Shown here: piece by piece, positions 42,868 through 51,435 of the stretch | Position numbering within the stretch: position 1 is the first letter of the stretch | Layout of the letters: the number at the start of each line of letters is the position of its first letter | Assembly (NCBI RefSeq): GCF_018135625.1 | Contig: NZ_CP073078.1 | Span: 4,992,501-5,056,500 of the forward strand | Source of the DNA: Phenylobacterium montanum | Lineage (GTDB): Bacteria; Pseudomonadota; Alphaproteobacteria; Caulobacterales; Caulobacteraceae | Direction of reading: 5' to 3' | Length of the DNA stretch: 64,000 nt | The notes under the pieces: model-generated | Database searches by the model: none | The model's input: the letters and a program-made list of their open reading frames with translations, nothing else | What the model was told of the DNA's origin: nothing | Made by a program: the position numbers and the translations under genes

Positions 42868-45800
42868 TTAGAGCGAAAGGATGCGCGGCCAGCGCAGCCC
42901 ATCGATCCCGCCGACAACTGCGTCGGCCGAACTCAGCACGGCGGGGTCGCCGACCCCGACCGCGTACATCCTGGCCGCGAGGAGGCCGGCTATGCCGGCC
43001 TGGGCGTCCTCGATCCCGGCGCAATGGACGGGATCGATTCCCAGCGCCGCGGCGGCGCTGAGATAGGTTTCGGGATCGGGCTTGCCGCGCCGGATCGTCC
43101 CGGCGTCGACCACGTGGTCGAACAGCTCGGCTATGCCCAGGCGCTGCACCAGGGTCGCGGCGTTGCGGCTGGCCGAGACCAGCGCGGTCTTCAGCCCCGC
43201 GGCCTTGCAAGCCTCCAGCGCCTCGCGGGCGCCCGGGAACAGATCCTGGGGGCCGTAGCCCTCGATCAGTTTCTGGTAGTAGCCGTTCTTGCGGTCGGCC
43301 AGGGCCTGGCGTTCGGCGGCGTCATAGGCGCGCGGGGCCTTCTTCAGCATGAGGTCCAGCGAGCCCATGCGGTCGACGCCCTTCAGGGCCTCGTTGGCCT
43401 TCTCGTCGAACGGTGCGCCGATCTCGTCGGCCAGCGTCTTCCAGGCCAGGTAGTGGGCGTGGGCGGTGTCGGTGAGGACGCCGTCGAGGTCGAACAGCAC
43501 CGCCTCGATCCGACAGGCGGGCGGGCTGCGAACCAGCATGGCGCGGCCGGGGGCGTGGGGGACAGCCAGGGCGACCTTCACCGGCTGGTTGGGCTTCAAG
43601 GTCAGGGGCTCGCCGCAATGGTCGATGGTCAGCGGCTCGCCTTCGGCCAGGACGTAGGTGACCCCGGCCTCGTTCACCGAGACGGAAAGCTTCCGGCCGC
43701 GCCAGACCAGGCGGAAGGCGTAGGCGGGCACGGCCTCGCAGCGCACCGGGCGGAAACGCGGGGCCTCGCCCTGGGGCCGAAAGCCGCCCCAGCCCCAGAC
43801 CAGGGCCATCCAGGCGCCGGCCGCGGCGGCCAGGTGCAGGCCGTGGTCGGTGTTGCCGTGCAGGTTCTGCAGATCGACGAAAGTGGTCTCGCGCAGGAAT
43901 TCCGCCGCCTTGGCCATTTCGCCGATGTCGGCGGCCAGGACGGCGTGGCTCGAGGCCGAGAGGGTGGAGTCGTGGACGGTGACCGCCTCGTAGTAGTCGA
44001 AGTCGCGCTGCTTCTGGTCCAGGTCGGGACTGGCGGCCAAGGCGTGGGCCAGGACCACGCTGGCCTGCTTGCAGACCTGGTGCCGGTAGAGGGTCAGGGG
44101 GTGGTAGTGCAGCAAGAGGGGGTGCTGGTCCTTGGACCCCTCGAAATCCCAGCGCGGCTTGTCGAGGAAGGTGTCGTCCTGGGGATGCACGCCCAGAACC
44201 GGATCGACGGGCAGGCGCATGGCCTTCGCCGCCGCCGCCCAGCCGGCGACCTCCGCCTCGGTCAATTCCAGTCGGGCGAACAGGGCCTCGGCCTTGTCGG
44301 CGTGATCGCGCTTCAGCCGGCCCGCCAGCTCGACCGCATAGTCCAGATGCGCCTGGGCCATGCGGTTGGTGTAGTGGTCGTTGTCGATCAGGGCCGTGTA
44401 CTCGTCCGGCCCGGTCACGCCGCAGATGCAGAAGGCGCCGCCGCGGCGGGCGTCGAAGGCGCCGATCTGGGGCCAGATGCGGGCGGTTTCGAACACCACC
44501 TCGGCGCCGTGGTCGGCGATGAAGGCCTCGTCGCCCGTGGTGCGGTCATAGACCATCACCGCAAAGGCCACGTCGGCGTTGATGTGGTACTGGGCCGAGC
44601 CGCCGGGGAAATAGGCCGAGGCCTCGTCGCCGGCGATGGTGCGCCAGGGATAGAGGGCGCCCTTGCCGTGGTTCATCTCGCGGGCGTGGGCGCGGGCGCG
44701 CTCCAGGGTGCGGCTGCGGAACATCAGCTGGCTGCGGGCCAGTTCCGGCGCGGTCACCGCCAGCACCGGCGTGGCGAACACCTCGGCGTCCCAGAAGCAG
44801 TGGCCTTCATAGCCCTCGCCGCTGATCCCCTTGGCCGCGATGCCGACCTTGCCGTCGCGGGGGGCGTTCTGGCGCAGCTGGTAGAGGTTGTAGCGCAGGG
44901 CCGCGGCCAACTCGGGCGTGGCCGGGGCGTCGATGTCGGCCTGGTCCCAGAAGGCGGTCAGGATCTCGGCGCCGGCATCGGCCAGGGCGTCGAAGCCCAG
45001 GAGCGCGTTGCGGGCGGCCAGGTCGCGGGCCTCGCCGACCAGGAAGCTCTCCTCGCCGCCCTCGGCGTGGGTCCAGGCGACCACTTTCTCGAGGATCAGC
45101 TTTGCGCCCGGCTCGAGTTCGGCGGTGAAGCGCGCGCCGCAGGTCTCTGCCTCGCCGACAAAGGCGTGGGCCTCGGCGGCGCCGGCGACCAGCCGGTGGG
45201 TCTGGGCCGTGGCCACGGTGATGTCGCTGACCCCGGTGCGCTGGGTGATCCAGGCCTCCAGGCCCTCGGCGTGACGGTTCAGGGTGTCGAGCCGGGCGCC
45301 CTGGCCGGCGCCGAAGCGCGGGTCCTCACCCTGGGCTACGGCCTTGCGGCCGCCCACCAGGCGCGAGAGCAGCTCGACCGGGCCTCGATAGTCGAGCGAG
45401 GCCAGGGTCAGGCGGATGGCCAGCACCGCCTCGTCCTCGCGGGGCAGCACGCGCTCGGCGGTGATCTCGATCCGGGCGCCGTGGCGCGAGCGCCAGATCG
45501 TGCGACGGAACGAGCGGCCAGTCGCCAGGTCCAGGCTGTGCTCGAACGTTTCGATCTCGCCCAGCGGCTCGCCGTCCTTCAGCGTCACCAGCATCTGGGC
45601 GCCGTCGGCGACCGGGACGCGGGTGTCGGAGTGGCGGGCGAAGCCGGTGAAGCGCTCGTGATAGGCGATCGGGGTGCGGTCGAAGACTTCGCTCAGGAAG
45701 CTTTCGCCGCCGGTGATTTCCTCAAAGCCGCCGCGCACGCCCAGGCGCCCGTTGCAAAGGGCGAACAGGCTGGCGTGGTGATCGGCGCGGGCGGCGTCGG

Positions 45801-45900
45801 GGGCGGCCGAGACGGTCAGCCGCCACGTCGGGTCGTTGCGATGTGTGCTCATCGCGCCCGAACGTCTCGGCTTGTCCGAATGTTGCGCCTTGTCGCGCAT
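42868..45900 (-). CDS. Bifunctional GH65 disaccharide phosphorylase / beta-phosphoglucomutase fusion
   Basis: 1010 residues. The ATG at 45900 follows GGGGAGG; a second ATG at 45852 lacks a ribosome site. Residues 1 to ~790 are glycoside hydrolase family 65 (maltose, trehalose or kojibiose phosphorylase type), with the general acid Glu500 in GVTGPDEYTALIDNDHYTNR. Residues ~798-1005 are a HAD phosphomutase with FDLDG Asp804 and Asp806, SASRN and GKPDPETYL. Together they would turn an alpha-glucose disaccharide plus phosphate into glucose and beta-glucose 1-phosphate, then glucose 6-phosphate. Normally these are separate adjacent genes. The specific disaccharide is not decided. It is the first enzyme gene after LacI. 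Confidence 0.93.
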   Translation of the reverse strand: MRDKAQHSDKPRRSGAMSTHRNDPTWRLTVSAAPDAARADHHASLFALCNGRLGVRGGFEEITGGESFLSEVFDRTPIAYHERFTGFARHSDTRVPVADGAQMLVTLKDGEPLGEIETFEHSLDLATGRSFRRTIWRSRHGARIEITAERVLPREDEAVLAIRLTLASLDYRGPVELLSRLVGGRKAVAQGEDPRFGAGQGARLDTLNRHAEGLEAWITQRTGVSDITVATAQTHRLVAGAAEAHAFVGEAETCGARFTAELEPGAKLILEKVVAWTHAEGGEESFLVGEARDLAARNALLGFDALADAGAEILTAFWDQADIDAPATPELAAALRYNLYQLRQNAPRDGKVGIAAKGISGEGYEGHCFWDAEVFATPVLAVTAPELARSQLMFRSRTLERARAHAREMNHGKGALYPWRTIAGDEASAYFPGGSAQYHINADVAFAVMVYDRTTGDEAFIADHGAEVVFETARIWPQIGAFDARRGGAFCICGVTGPDEYTALIDNDHYTNRMAQAHLDYAVELAGRLKRDHADKAEALFARLELTEAEVAGWAAAAKAMRLPVDPVLGVHPQDDTFLDKPRWDFEGSKDQHPLLLHYHPLTLYRHQVCKQASVVLAHALAASPDLDQKQRDFDYYEAVTVHDSTLSASSHAVLAADIGEMAKAAEFLRETTFVDLQNLHGNTDHGLHLAAAAGAWMALVWGWGGFRPQGEAPRFRPVRCEAVPAYAFRLVWRGRKLSVSVNEAGVTYVLAEGEPLTIDHCGEPLTLKPNQPVKVALAVPHAPGRAMLVRSPPACRIEAVLFDLDGVLTDTAHAHYLAWKTLADEIGAPFDEKANEALKGVDRMGSLDLMLKKAPRAYDAAERQALADRKNGYYQKLIEGYGPQDLFPGAREALEACKAAGLKTALVSASRNAATLVQRLGIAELFDHVVDAGTIRRGKPDPETYLSAAAALGIDPVHCAGIEDAQAGIAGLLAARMYAVGVGDPAVLSSADAVVGGIDGLRWPRILSL

Positions 45901-45921
45901 ACCGCCTCCCCAACCTCAAGT

Positions 45922-45982
45922 CTCAAGCTTGAGCGAGGGGGAAGCTAACTGCGAATGAAATGGATTTCAAGAAATCGATTTC
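45922..45982. promoter_or_regulatory. Operator-like palindromes upstream of the GH65-HAD gene
   Basis: Two near-identical 12-bp palindromes lie 14 bases apart: GAAATGGATTTC (45957-45968) and the perfect GAAATCGATTTC (45971-45982). A third, CTCAAGCTTGAG, lies at 45922-45933, nearer the start codon. They are in the 115-base gap between the LacI gene and the GH65 gene and are good candidates for binding sites of that LacI protein. Confidence 0.55.
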
Positions 45983-46015
45983 ATAAAAATTCGACAGGAA
46001 TCTATGCCTGATTTT

Positions 46016-47035
46016 TCAAGAACTTCGAATGGAGATCGAGGCTGGCATGACCTCGGAAGCGGGCTGTTGGCCGTCGATCAGGGCGAGGATTTTTTCGCCG
46101 AGCAGAATCCCTCCCTCGCGCCAGTTCTGGTGGATCGAGGTCAAGGGCGGGACGAAGTTGGCGGCCATCGGCGTGTCGTCATAACCGATCACCGAGACAT
46201 CGCCGGGCACGCTCAGGCCATGGTCGGTCAGGGAACGGATTGCGCCCATGGCCACCAGGTCGCTGCCGCAGAACAGGCCGTCGAACGGCTTGGCGTCCTT
46301 GGCCAGCAGGCTTTCGACCGCATTGAAGCCGCCGGCGAAGGTGAAGGGGCAGGTGAGGTTGGCCACGAGGCGCGCCCCGCCGGCCTCGATGGCGCGCCTG
46401 TAGCCGGCCAGGCGCGCGGCCAGTTCGGCGTGGGCGGTGTCGCCCAGAAACACCAATCGCCTCCGGCCCAGCGCAAGAAGCCGCTCGGCCGCAAGGGCGC
46501 CGCCCTGCTCGTTGTCGGTGCCGACCACCACATAGTCCTGGCCGGGGTGGGGAGCGCCCCACACAACGAACGGAGCGCCGGATTCCGCCACCCGCCGCAC
46601 GGCGTCGTCACCCATGCCCTGGCCCAGCAGGATCGCCCCGTCGGCGGCGTGGATCTGGTCCTCGCGCGAACCGCGGCCGGTGGTGAGCAGCAGGTTGTAG
46701 CCCGCCGAGGCCAGGGCCTGCGAAATGCCGCCGAGGATCTCCAGCGGATAGGGATCGGACATCGGCCGCTCGGCGGAGGGGGTCATCTCGACCACCACCG
46801 CTACGGTGTAGCTCTTCTGCAGGCGCAGATTGCGGGCGTGCAGATTGACCTTGTAGCCGTGCTTGGCCGCCAGCTCCTGCACCTTCTTGCGCGTCTCGGG
46901 GGCCACCAGGTCGTTGTCACTGAGGGCGCGCGAGACCGTGACCTTGGAGACCCCGGCCAGGACCGCGAGGTCGTCCATGGTCAGGCGATCGCCCCTGGGG
47001 CGGCGCTGCTTGCGTTTGGCGGCCTTGACGGTCAC
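46016..47035 (-). CDS. LacI family regulator of the sugar locus
   Basis: 339 residues from a GTG with GAGGAGACCGC upstream. A basic N-terminal tail (VKAAKRKQRRPRG) precedes the helix-turn-helix at residues ~19-40 (MDDLAVLAGVSKVTVSRALS). The sensor domain shows DGLFCGSDLVAMGAI and VIGYDDTPMAANFVPPLTSI. It lies first in the LacI - GH65/HAD - TonB receptor - MFS - glycosidase array, all minus strand, and probably represses the array until a disaccharide or its product binds. Palindromes between its stop and the GH65 start are probable operators. Confidence 0.92.
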   Translation of the reverse strand: MTVKAAKRKQRRPRGDRLTMDDLAVLAGVSKVTVSRALSDNDLVAPETRKKVQELAAKHGYKVNLHARNLRLQKSYTVAVVVEMTPSAERPMSDPYPLEILGGISQALASAGYNLLLTTGRGSREDQIHAADGAILLGQGMGDDAVRRVAESGAPFVVWGAPHPGQDYVVVGTDNEQGGALAAERLLALGRRRLVFLGDTAHAELAARLAGYRRAIEAGGARLVANLTCPFTFAGGFNAVESLLAKDAKPFDGLFCGSDLVAMGAIRSLTDHGLSVPGDVSVIGYDDTPMAANFVPPLTSIHQNWREGGILLGEKILALIDGQQPASEVMPASISIRSS

Positions 47036-47191
47036 GCGGTCTCCTCATCCGGGCGGAACGCGCGAAAGCTAAGCGCGGTTGGGCCGGCGGTCAAAAGGCG
47101 GTCGGGAGCGCGGATGCGTCGCTCTGCAACCCTGGATTTCTCGCCGCAGCTCATCTAGCTTTGCTTTAGGGCATCTGGGGGATTTGTCATC

Positions 47192-48145
47192 GTGTTCGTT
47201 CGGTCTCGATTCAATCTGCAAGCCGGCCTTGCCGCGGTCTTTGCGCTGACGGCTGCTCCTGCCTTGGCCCAGGGCTCGTCGGCTTCGCCGCAAGCCTCCG
47301 AAGCCGCCGAGGCGGCGCGGCTGGACGCCCTCGCCAAGAGCCTCAGCCCGCTGCACGGCGACATCGTCCTGTCTCAGCCGAACGCCACCCTGCATCTGGG
47401 CCAGCGCTACTATTACCTGCGTCCCGACGACGCCAAGAAGGTGCTGACCGAGGTCTGGGGCAATCCGCCGGACGCCGCCAACGGCGTGCTCGGCATGGTG
47501 TTTCCGGCCGGCCAGACCCCGGCTGATCCGGCGGGGTGGGGCGCGGTGATCACCTACATCGACGACGGCTATGTCTCCGACAAGCAAGCCAAGCAGATGA
47601 ACTACGACAAGCTGCTGGAAGAGCTGCGCAAGGGCGAGGCCGACGACAACGCCGAGCGGCAGAAGCAGAAATTCCCGCCCATTCACCTGGCCGGATGGGC
47701 GCAGCAGCCGTCGTACGACGCCGCCCACCACTCCCTGGTCTGGGCCAAGGACCTCGCGTTCGGCGGGCAGAAGATCGACACCCTGAACTACGACGTGCGC
47801 GAACTGGGCCGCAAAGGCGTGCTCAGCCTGAATATGGTCTCGGACATGGGCCACCTGGCCCAGGTCCGCCCCGCCGCCGCCGAACTGGCCCGGGTCGCCG
47901 ACTTCAACCCGGGCGCCCGCTATGCGGACTACAAGGAAGGCTCGGACAAGAAGGCCGCCTATGGCGTCGCCGGCCTGATCGCCGCCGGCGCCGGCGTGGC
48001 CCTGGCCCAGAAAGCGGGGCTGCTGACCCTGCTGATCCTGTTCCTGAAAAAGGGCTTCGTGGTCATCATCGCAGCCCTGGCCGGGGGCTGGGCCAAGTTC
48101 AAGAGCATGTTCAGGAAGAAGCCGGCGGGGGGCGTCGATCTATAG
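47192..48145 (+). CDS. DUF2167 family membrane-associated protein
   Basis: 317 residues from a GTG at 47192. Signal peptide at 1-26 (AGLAAVFALTAAPALAQ). The conserved DUF2167 block runs from about residue 50 to 225: GDIVLSQPNATLHLGQRYYY, GVLGMVFPAG, WGAVITYIDDGYVSD, IHLAGWAQQPSYDAA and the YDVRELGRKGVLSLN strand. Two hydrophobic segments near residues 255-275 and 275-300 follow, then a basic tail. The family is of unknown function and is found in envelopes of many proteobacteria. It is convergent with the GST gene, with a 32-base palindrome between them. Confidence 0.85.
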   Translation: MFVRSRFNLQAGLAAVFALTAAPALAQGSSASPQASEAAEAARLDALAKSLSPLHGDIVLSQPNATLHLGQRYYYLRPDDAKKVLTEVWGNPPDAANGVLGMVFPAGQTPADPAGWGAVITYIDDGYVSDKQAKQMNYDKLLEELRKGEADDNAERQKQKFPPIHLAGWAQQPSYDAAHHSLVWAKDLAFGGQKIDTLNYDVRELGRKGVLSLNMVSDMGHLAQVRPAAAELARVADFNPGARYADYKEGSDKKAAYGVAGLIAAGAGVALAQKAGLLTLLILFLKKGFVVIIAALAGGWAKFKSMFRKKPAGGVDL

Positions 48146-48175
48146 GCGCGTGATGAATTGAGATAAACTCAGTGT

Positions 48176-48207
48176 CCGCTCGTCCCGGCATTCGCCGGGA
48201 TGAGCGG
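48176..48207. repeat. Half-element of the paired repeat, near-perfect palindrome
   Basis: A 32-base near-palindrome (CCGCTCGTCCCGGC / GCCGGGATGAGCGG, with one mismatch) shares its core with the ends of the 124-125 bp elements at 9444 and 57160. It lies between the 3' ends of the convergent DUF2167 and GST genes, where its stem could act as a bidirectional transcription stop, although no T-run follows. Confidence 0.75.
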
Positions 48208-48262
48208 AATATATAATGGGCTGATCTCAACTAAGCTTCGCTGCCTCCATCGAACGCAGCGC

Positions 48263-48904
48263 TTACGCCTCTGCAGCCGCCGCGAATCTGGCCGAGGCCT
48301 CGGCGTCGTGGGCGTCGACCTTGGCGAAGGCCGGGCGGGCGGTGACGCGGTCGACATAGGCGCGGAAGGTCGGGTTCTCCGGCACGATGCCGAACATCAT
48401 GCTGAACCTGAGCGCCGAGCCCCACAGAACGTCCGCCGCCGAGAAGCGCTCGCCCAGCATATAGGGGCCGGCCGCAAGCTGGGCCTCGAGGGTCTTCAGC
48501 ACCACATCGAAGTCGCCGTAGGGCGACATGGCCAGTGCGCCAGCGTCGCGCTTCATGGCCCGGTCGACCATGCCCGGCTCGAAGCAGGCGGCGTAATAGA
48601 CCATCCAGCGCAGATAGGGGCCGCGCTGCACGTCGCCGATGGCGGGGGCCAGGCCTTTCTCGGGGAAGGCGTCGGCAAGGTAGAGATAGATGGCCACCTG
48701 CTCGGTCACTAGCTGGCCGCGGTGGTGGATGGCCGGCACCTTGCCCATGGGATTGATGGCCAGGTACTCCGGCTTGCGGTTCTCGCCGGCGCGCAGGTTG
48801 AGCAGCTTGAGCTCATAGGGCGCGCCCAGCTCCTCCAGCAGGGAGAAGGTCCCCGACGAACGGGACTGGGGCGCGTGGAACAGGATCACGGGTTCGGCTG
48901 ACAT
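48263..48904 (-). CDS. Glutathione S-transferase family protein
   Basis: 213 residues. The N-terminal thioredoxin-like domain has FHAPQSRSSGTFSLLEELGA with its Ser residues near the usual catalytic position, then NPMGKVPAIHHRGQLVTEQV with the cis-Pro and glutathione-binding loop. The C-terminal helical domain starts at about residue 90 (PYLRWMVYYAACFEPG). Substrates may be electrophiles or it may serve as a chaperone-like GST. The gene is divergent from a WYL regulator, with 86 bases between them, so that regulator may control it. GGAGGAGCCCC-like bases lie before its ATG. Confidence 0.9.
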   Translation of the reverse strand: MSAEPVILFHAPQSRSSGTFSLLEELGAPYELKLLNLRAGENRKPEYLAINPMGKVPAIHHRGQLVTEQVAIYLYLADAFPEKGLAPAIGDVQRGPYLRWMVYYAACFEPGMVDRAMKRDAGALAMSPYGDFDVVLKTLEAQLAAGPYMLGERFSAADVLWGSALRFSMMFGIVPENPTFRAYVDRVTARPAFAKVDAHDAEASARFAAAAEA

Positions 48905-48951
48905 TACGGGGCTCCTCCCAAAAGGATGATGCGCAGACCCTAGACCCCCAT

Positions 48952-48972
48952 ACCTGTCATCTTTTGTCAGGT
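48952..48972. promoter_or_regulatory. Inverted repeat between GST and WYL regulator genes
   Basis: ACCTGTCA (48952-48959) and TGTCAGGT (48965-48972) form an inverted repeat with one mismatch per arm, spaced by 5 bases, about 20 bases before the regulator start. It is a plausible operator for the WYL protein acting on both divergent genes. Confidence 0.4.
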
Positions 48973-48990
48973 TGGTTTAGAATTTTTTCC

Positions 48991-49962
48991 ATGCGCGCCA
49001 GCCGGCTCCTGTCGATCCTCACCACCCTGCAGGCCCAGGGGCATGTGACCGCTCCGGCCCTGGCCGAGCAGTGCGAGGTGTCGCTGAGGACCATCTATCG
49101 CGACATCGATGCGCTCAGCGCCGCAGGCGTGCCGGTCTATGCCGAGCGGGGTTCGGCCGGCGGCTATCGCCTTCTGGACGGCTATCGCACGCGGCTGAAC
49201 GGGCTCTCGGCCCAGGAGGCGGCGGCGCTGTTCCTGACCGGCCTGCCGGGGCCGGCGGCGGACCTGGGTCTCGGCGCGGTGATGGCCGGGGCGCAGAACA
49301 AGCTCCTCGCCGCCATGCCGGCCCAGCTTCGCGCCGGGGCGGCGCAGATGCGGGCGCGCTTCCACCTGGACGCCCCGGCCTGGTTCGCCGAGGCCGAGCA
49401 GCCCGCGCACCTGCCGCTGGTGGCCGGCGCGGTCTGGGACCAGCGGCGGCTCTCCATGCGCTATCAGAGCTGGCGGGGCGAGAAGGCGCGGGTGGTCGAG
49501 CCCTTGGGTTTGGTGCTGAAAAGCGGCGCCTGGTACATGGTCGGCCAGGTGGACGGTTCTGCGCGCACCTACCGCGTGGGCCGGATCCTGGAGCTGCAGG
49601 TGCTGGACCAGAGGTTCGCGCGGCCGGAGGATTTCGACCTCGAACAGCACTGGCGGGAAAGCGCCCAGCGGCTGGAGGCCGAGCTGCACCGGACCGAGGC
49701 GCGCGTGCGTTTCTCGCCCATGGGCGTGCGGATGCAGGAGGTGTTCCTCTCACCCTATGTCCGAGGGGCGATCCGGGCCGAGCCGCCAGACCGGGACGGC
49801 TGGGTGGTGGCGGTGATGCCTGTCGGCTCCATCCGCCAGGCCGCCTCCGAACTGCTGCGCTTCGGCGCCGAGGTCGAGGTGCTGGAGCCTGAGGCCTTGA
49901 GGAGCAGCATGGCGAGCATCGCCGGGCGGCTGGCGGAGATCTATGCGGCCGGGCGGGAATGA
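48991..49962 (+). CDS. YafY-type WYL-domain transcriptional regulator
   Basis: 323 residues from the ATG at 48991. A winged helix-turn-helix at residues 1-60 (RASRLLSILTTLQAQGHVTA, then LAEQCEVSLRTIYRDIDALS) is followed by a linker and a WYL ligand-sensing domain from about 140 (RLSMRYQSWRGEKARVVEPL, WYMVGQVDGSARTYRVGRIL). A C-terminal WCX-like extension (GWVVAVMPVGSIRQAASELL) ends it. This is the usual layout of YafY-like regulators, which often control a divergent enzyme. The divergent gene here is a glutathione S-transferase. Confidence 0.9.
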   Translation: MRASRLLSILTTLQAQGHVTAPALAEQCEVSLRTIYRDIDALSAAGVPVYAERGSAGGYRLLDGYRTRLNGLSAQEAAALFLTGLPGPAADLGLGAVMAGAQNKLLAAMPAQLRAGAAQMRARFHLDAPAWFAEAEQPAHLPLVAGAVWDQRRLSMRYQSWRGEKARVVEPLGLVLKSGAWYMVGQVDGSARTYRVGRILELQVLDQRFARPEDFDLEQHWRESAQRLEAELHRTEARVRFSPMGVRMQEVFLSPYVRGAIRAEPPDRDGWVVAVMPVGSIRQAASELLRFGAEVEVLEPEALRSSMASIAGRLAEIYAAGRE

Positions 49963-49997
49963 TCGGATTTCCCTGCGTTTTTAATCGTAAGAAATTC

Positions 49998-51299
49998 TTA
50001 CTCCCTTTTGCCGAAGTCCTTGGCCGCGGCCCAATAGTGCCAGGCGGCCCAGAAGCCGGTCAGGGCCAGCACCATCATCGACCAGCGCAGGGAGGTCGCG
50101 CTGGCGCCAGCGCGGCCGCCGATGATGTCGCTGAGGCGGCCGACCAGGAGCGGCGCGATCGCCAGGTTGGTGATGTTGCCCATCAGGACGGTGATGGCCG
50201 TGGCCTGCGAGCGCATCGCCGTCGGCACTGCGTTTTGCAACAGGCCGATCGAGGGGCCGACATAGAAATAGATCGCCGGGATGAAGGCCCAGGCCATGGC
50301 GATGGCGATCTCCTTGGTGGGGGCCAGCAGCATGCCGATCGAGGGCAGGGTGGCCAGGGCGGTGACGCCCGCCAGCATCCACAGCATGCGCCGCGGCGGC
50401 TGCATCGCTTTCATCGCACAGATCCGGCTGGTCAGGAGGGTCGCCCCTGCACCGGCCACCAGATAGGCGGGACCCAGGGCCGCGCCAGTCTGGCCGGCGG
50501 TCATGCCGAAGGCGCGGATGAAATAGGCGTTGGCCCAGAACACCAGGCCCCAGCCCCACAGGGCGGTGATCGCTCCGGCCATCATCAGGTGCATGGCCGG
50601 GCGGTTGCGCCAAAGCAGCCTGAAGGCGTCGGCCAGAGGGATGGCCTTTTCCGGTTCCGCCTTTGGGGCGTCCATCGCCGCGCGGCGAGGCTCCCTGACG
50701 GTCAGCAGTACGAGCAAGCCCATCACCAGGCCGGGCGCGCCCAAGGTCAGGAAGGCGGCGCGCCAGCCGTGTGCGTCCGCCACCCGGCCGGCGATGTCGG
50801 CGCCGATCCAGGCGCCCAGCGGCGAGCCCAGTGACCAGACGGTCATCGCCATCGGCCGCTCCAGGGGGCGGAAATAGTCGGAGACCAGGGCCGTCGAGGC
50901 TGGTGTCGCGCCGGATTCGCCGACGCCCACCCCGATCCGCGACGCCATCAGCTGCCAGAAGTTGCGCGCCAGCCCGGTGAAAACCGTCATCGCCGACCAC
51001 AGCATCAGCGAGACCGCCACGATGTTGCGCCGGCTCGATCGGTCGGCCAGGGCCGCGACCGGCAGGCTGACGGTGACGTAGAACAGGGCCAGGGCCACGC
51101 CGGTCAGGAAGGCCACGCCGCTGTCGCTGAGATGCAGCTCCAGGCGGATCGATTCGAGCACCGTCGAGACGACGTAACGGTCGGCGATGTTGATCGCATA
51201 GACCAGCATCATCACCGAGAGCACGTACCAGCGGTACGATCCGCCCGCCGCGAGGGCCGGCGGGGCTTCGGCCAGGGCGGCGCTCTGGGTATCGTCCAT
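49998..51299 (-). CDS. MFS transporter, Spinster-like branch
   Basis: 433 residues from the ATG at 51299. Twelve membrane helices; the N-terminal half has VLSVMMLVYAINIADRYVVS and the MFS loop ALADRSSRRNIVAVSLMLWS between helices 2 and 3, then RIGVGVGESGATPASTALVS, the pattern of Spinster-type organic-anion or sphingolipid-like transporters in bacteria. The substrate is unknown. It is convergent with the WYL regulator gene (35 bases apart) and divergent from the TPR-sulfotransferase gene, which is the more likely functional neighbour. Confidence 0.88.
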   Translation of the reverse strand: MDDTQSAALAEAPPALAAGGSYRWYVLSVMMLVYAINIADRYVVSTVLESIRLELHLSDSGVAFLTGVALALFYVTVSLPVAALADRSSRRNIVAVSLMLWSAMTVFTGLARNFWQLMASRIGVGVGESGATPASTALVSDYFRPLERPMAMTVWSLGSPLGAWIGADIAGRVADAHGWRAAFLTLGAPGLVMGLLVLLTVREPRRAAMDAPKAEPEKAIPLADAFRLLWRNRPAMHLMMAGAITALWGWGLVFWANAYFIRAFGMTAGQTGAALGPAYLVAGAGATLLTSRICAMKAMQPPRRMLWMLAGVTALATLPSIGMLLAPTKEIAIAMAWAFIPAIYFYVGPSIGLLQNAVPTAMRSQATAITVLMGNITNLAIAPLLVGRLSDIIGGRAGASATSLRWSMMVLALTGFWAAWHYWAAAKDFGKRE

Positions 51300-51435
51300 C
51301 CGGCGGTTTCGCTTCCTTTTTATCTCAAGAGACTGTCGAGCCCGCGTCGCCCTCGCCACCAATGCCTTTTTGCGATGTGCGCATCAATTTAAAGAGCTTG
51401 GCGGGGCGCGGGTCTGCGGCGCTCAAGGAAGAGCC

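Noticed and set aside
45850-45852. Alternative start of the GH65-HAD gene at the ATG at 45852
   Set aside because: It lacks a ribosome site, whereas the ATG at 45900 follows GGGGAGG.
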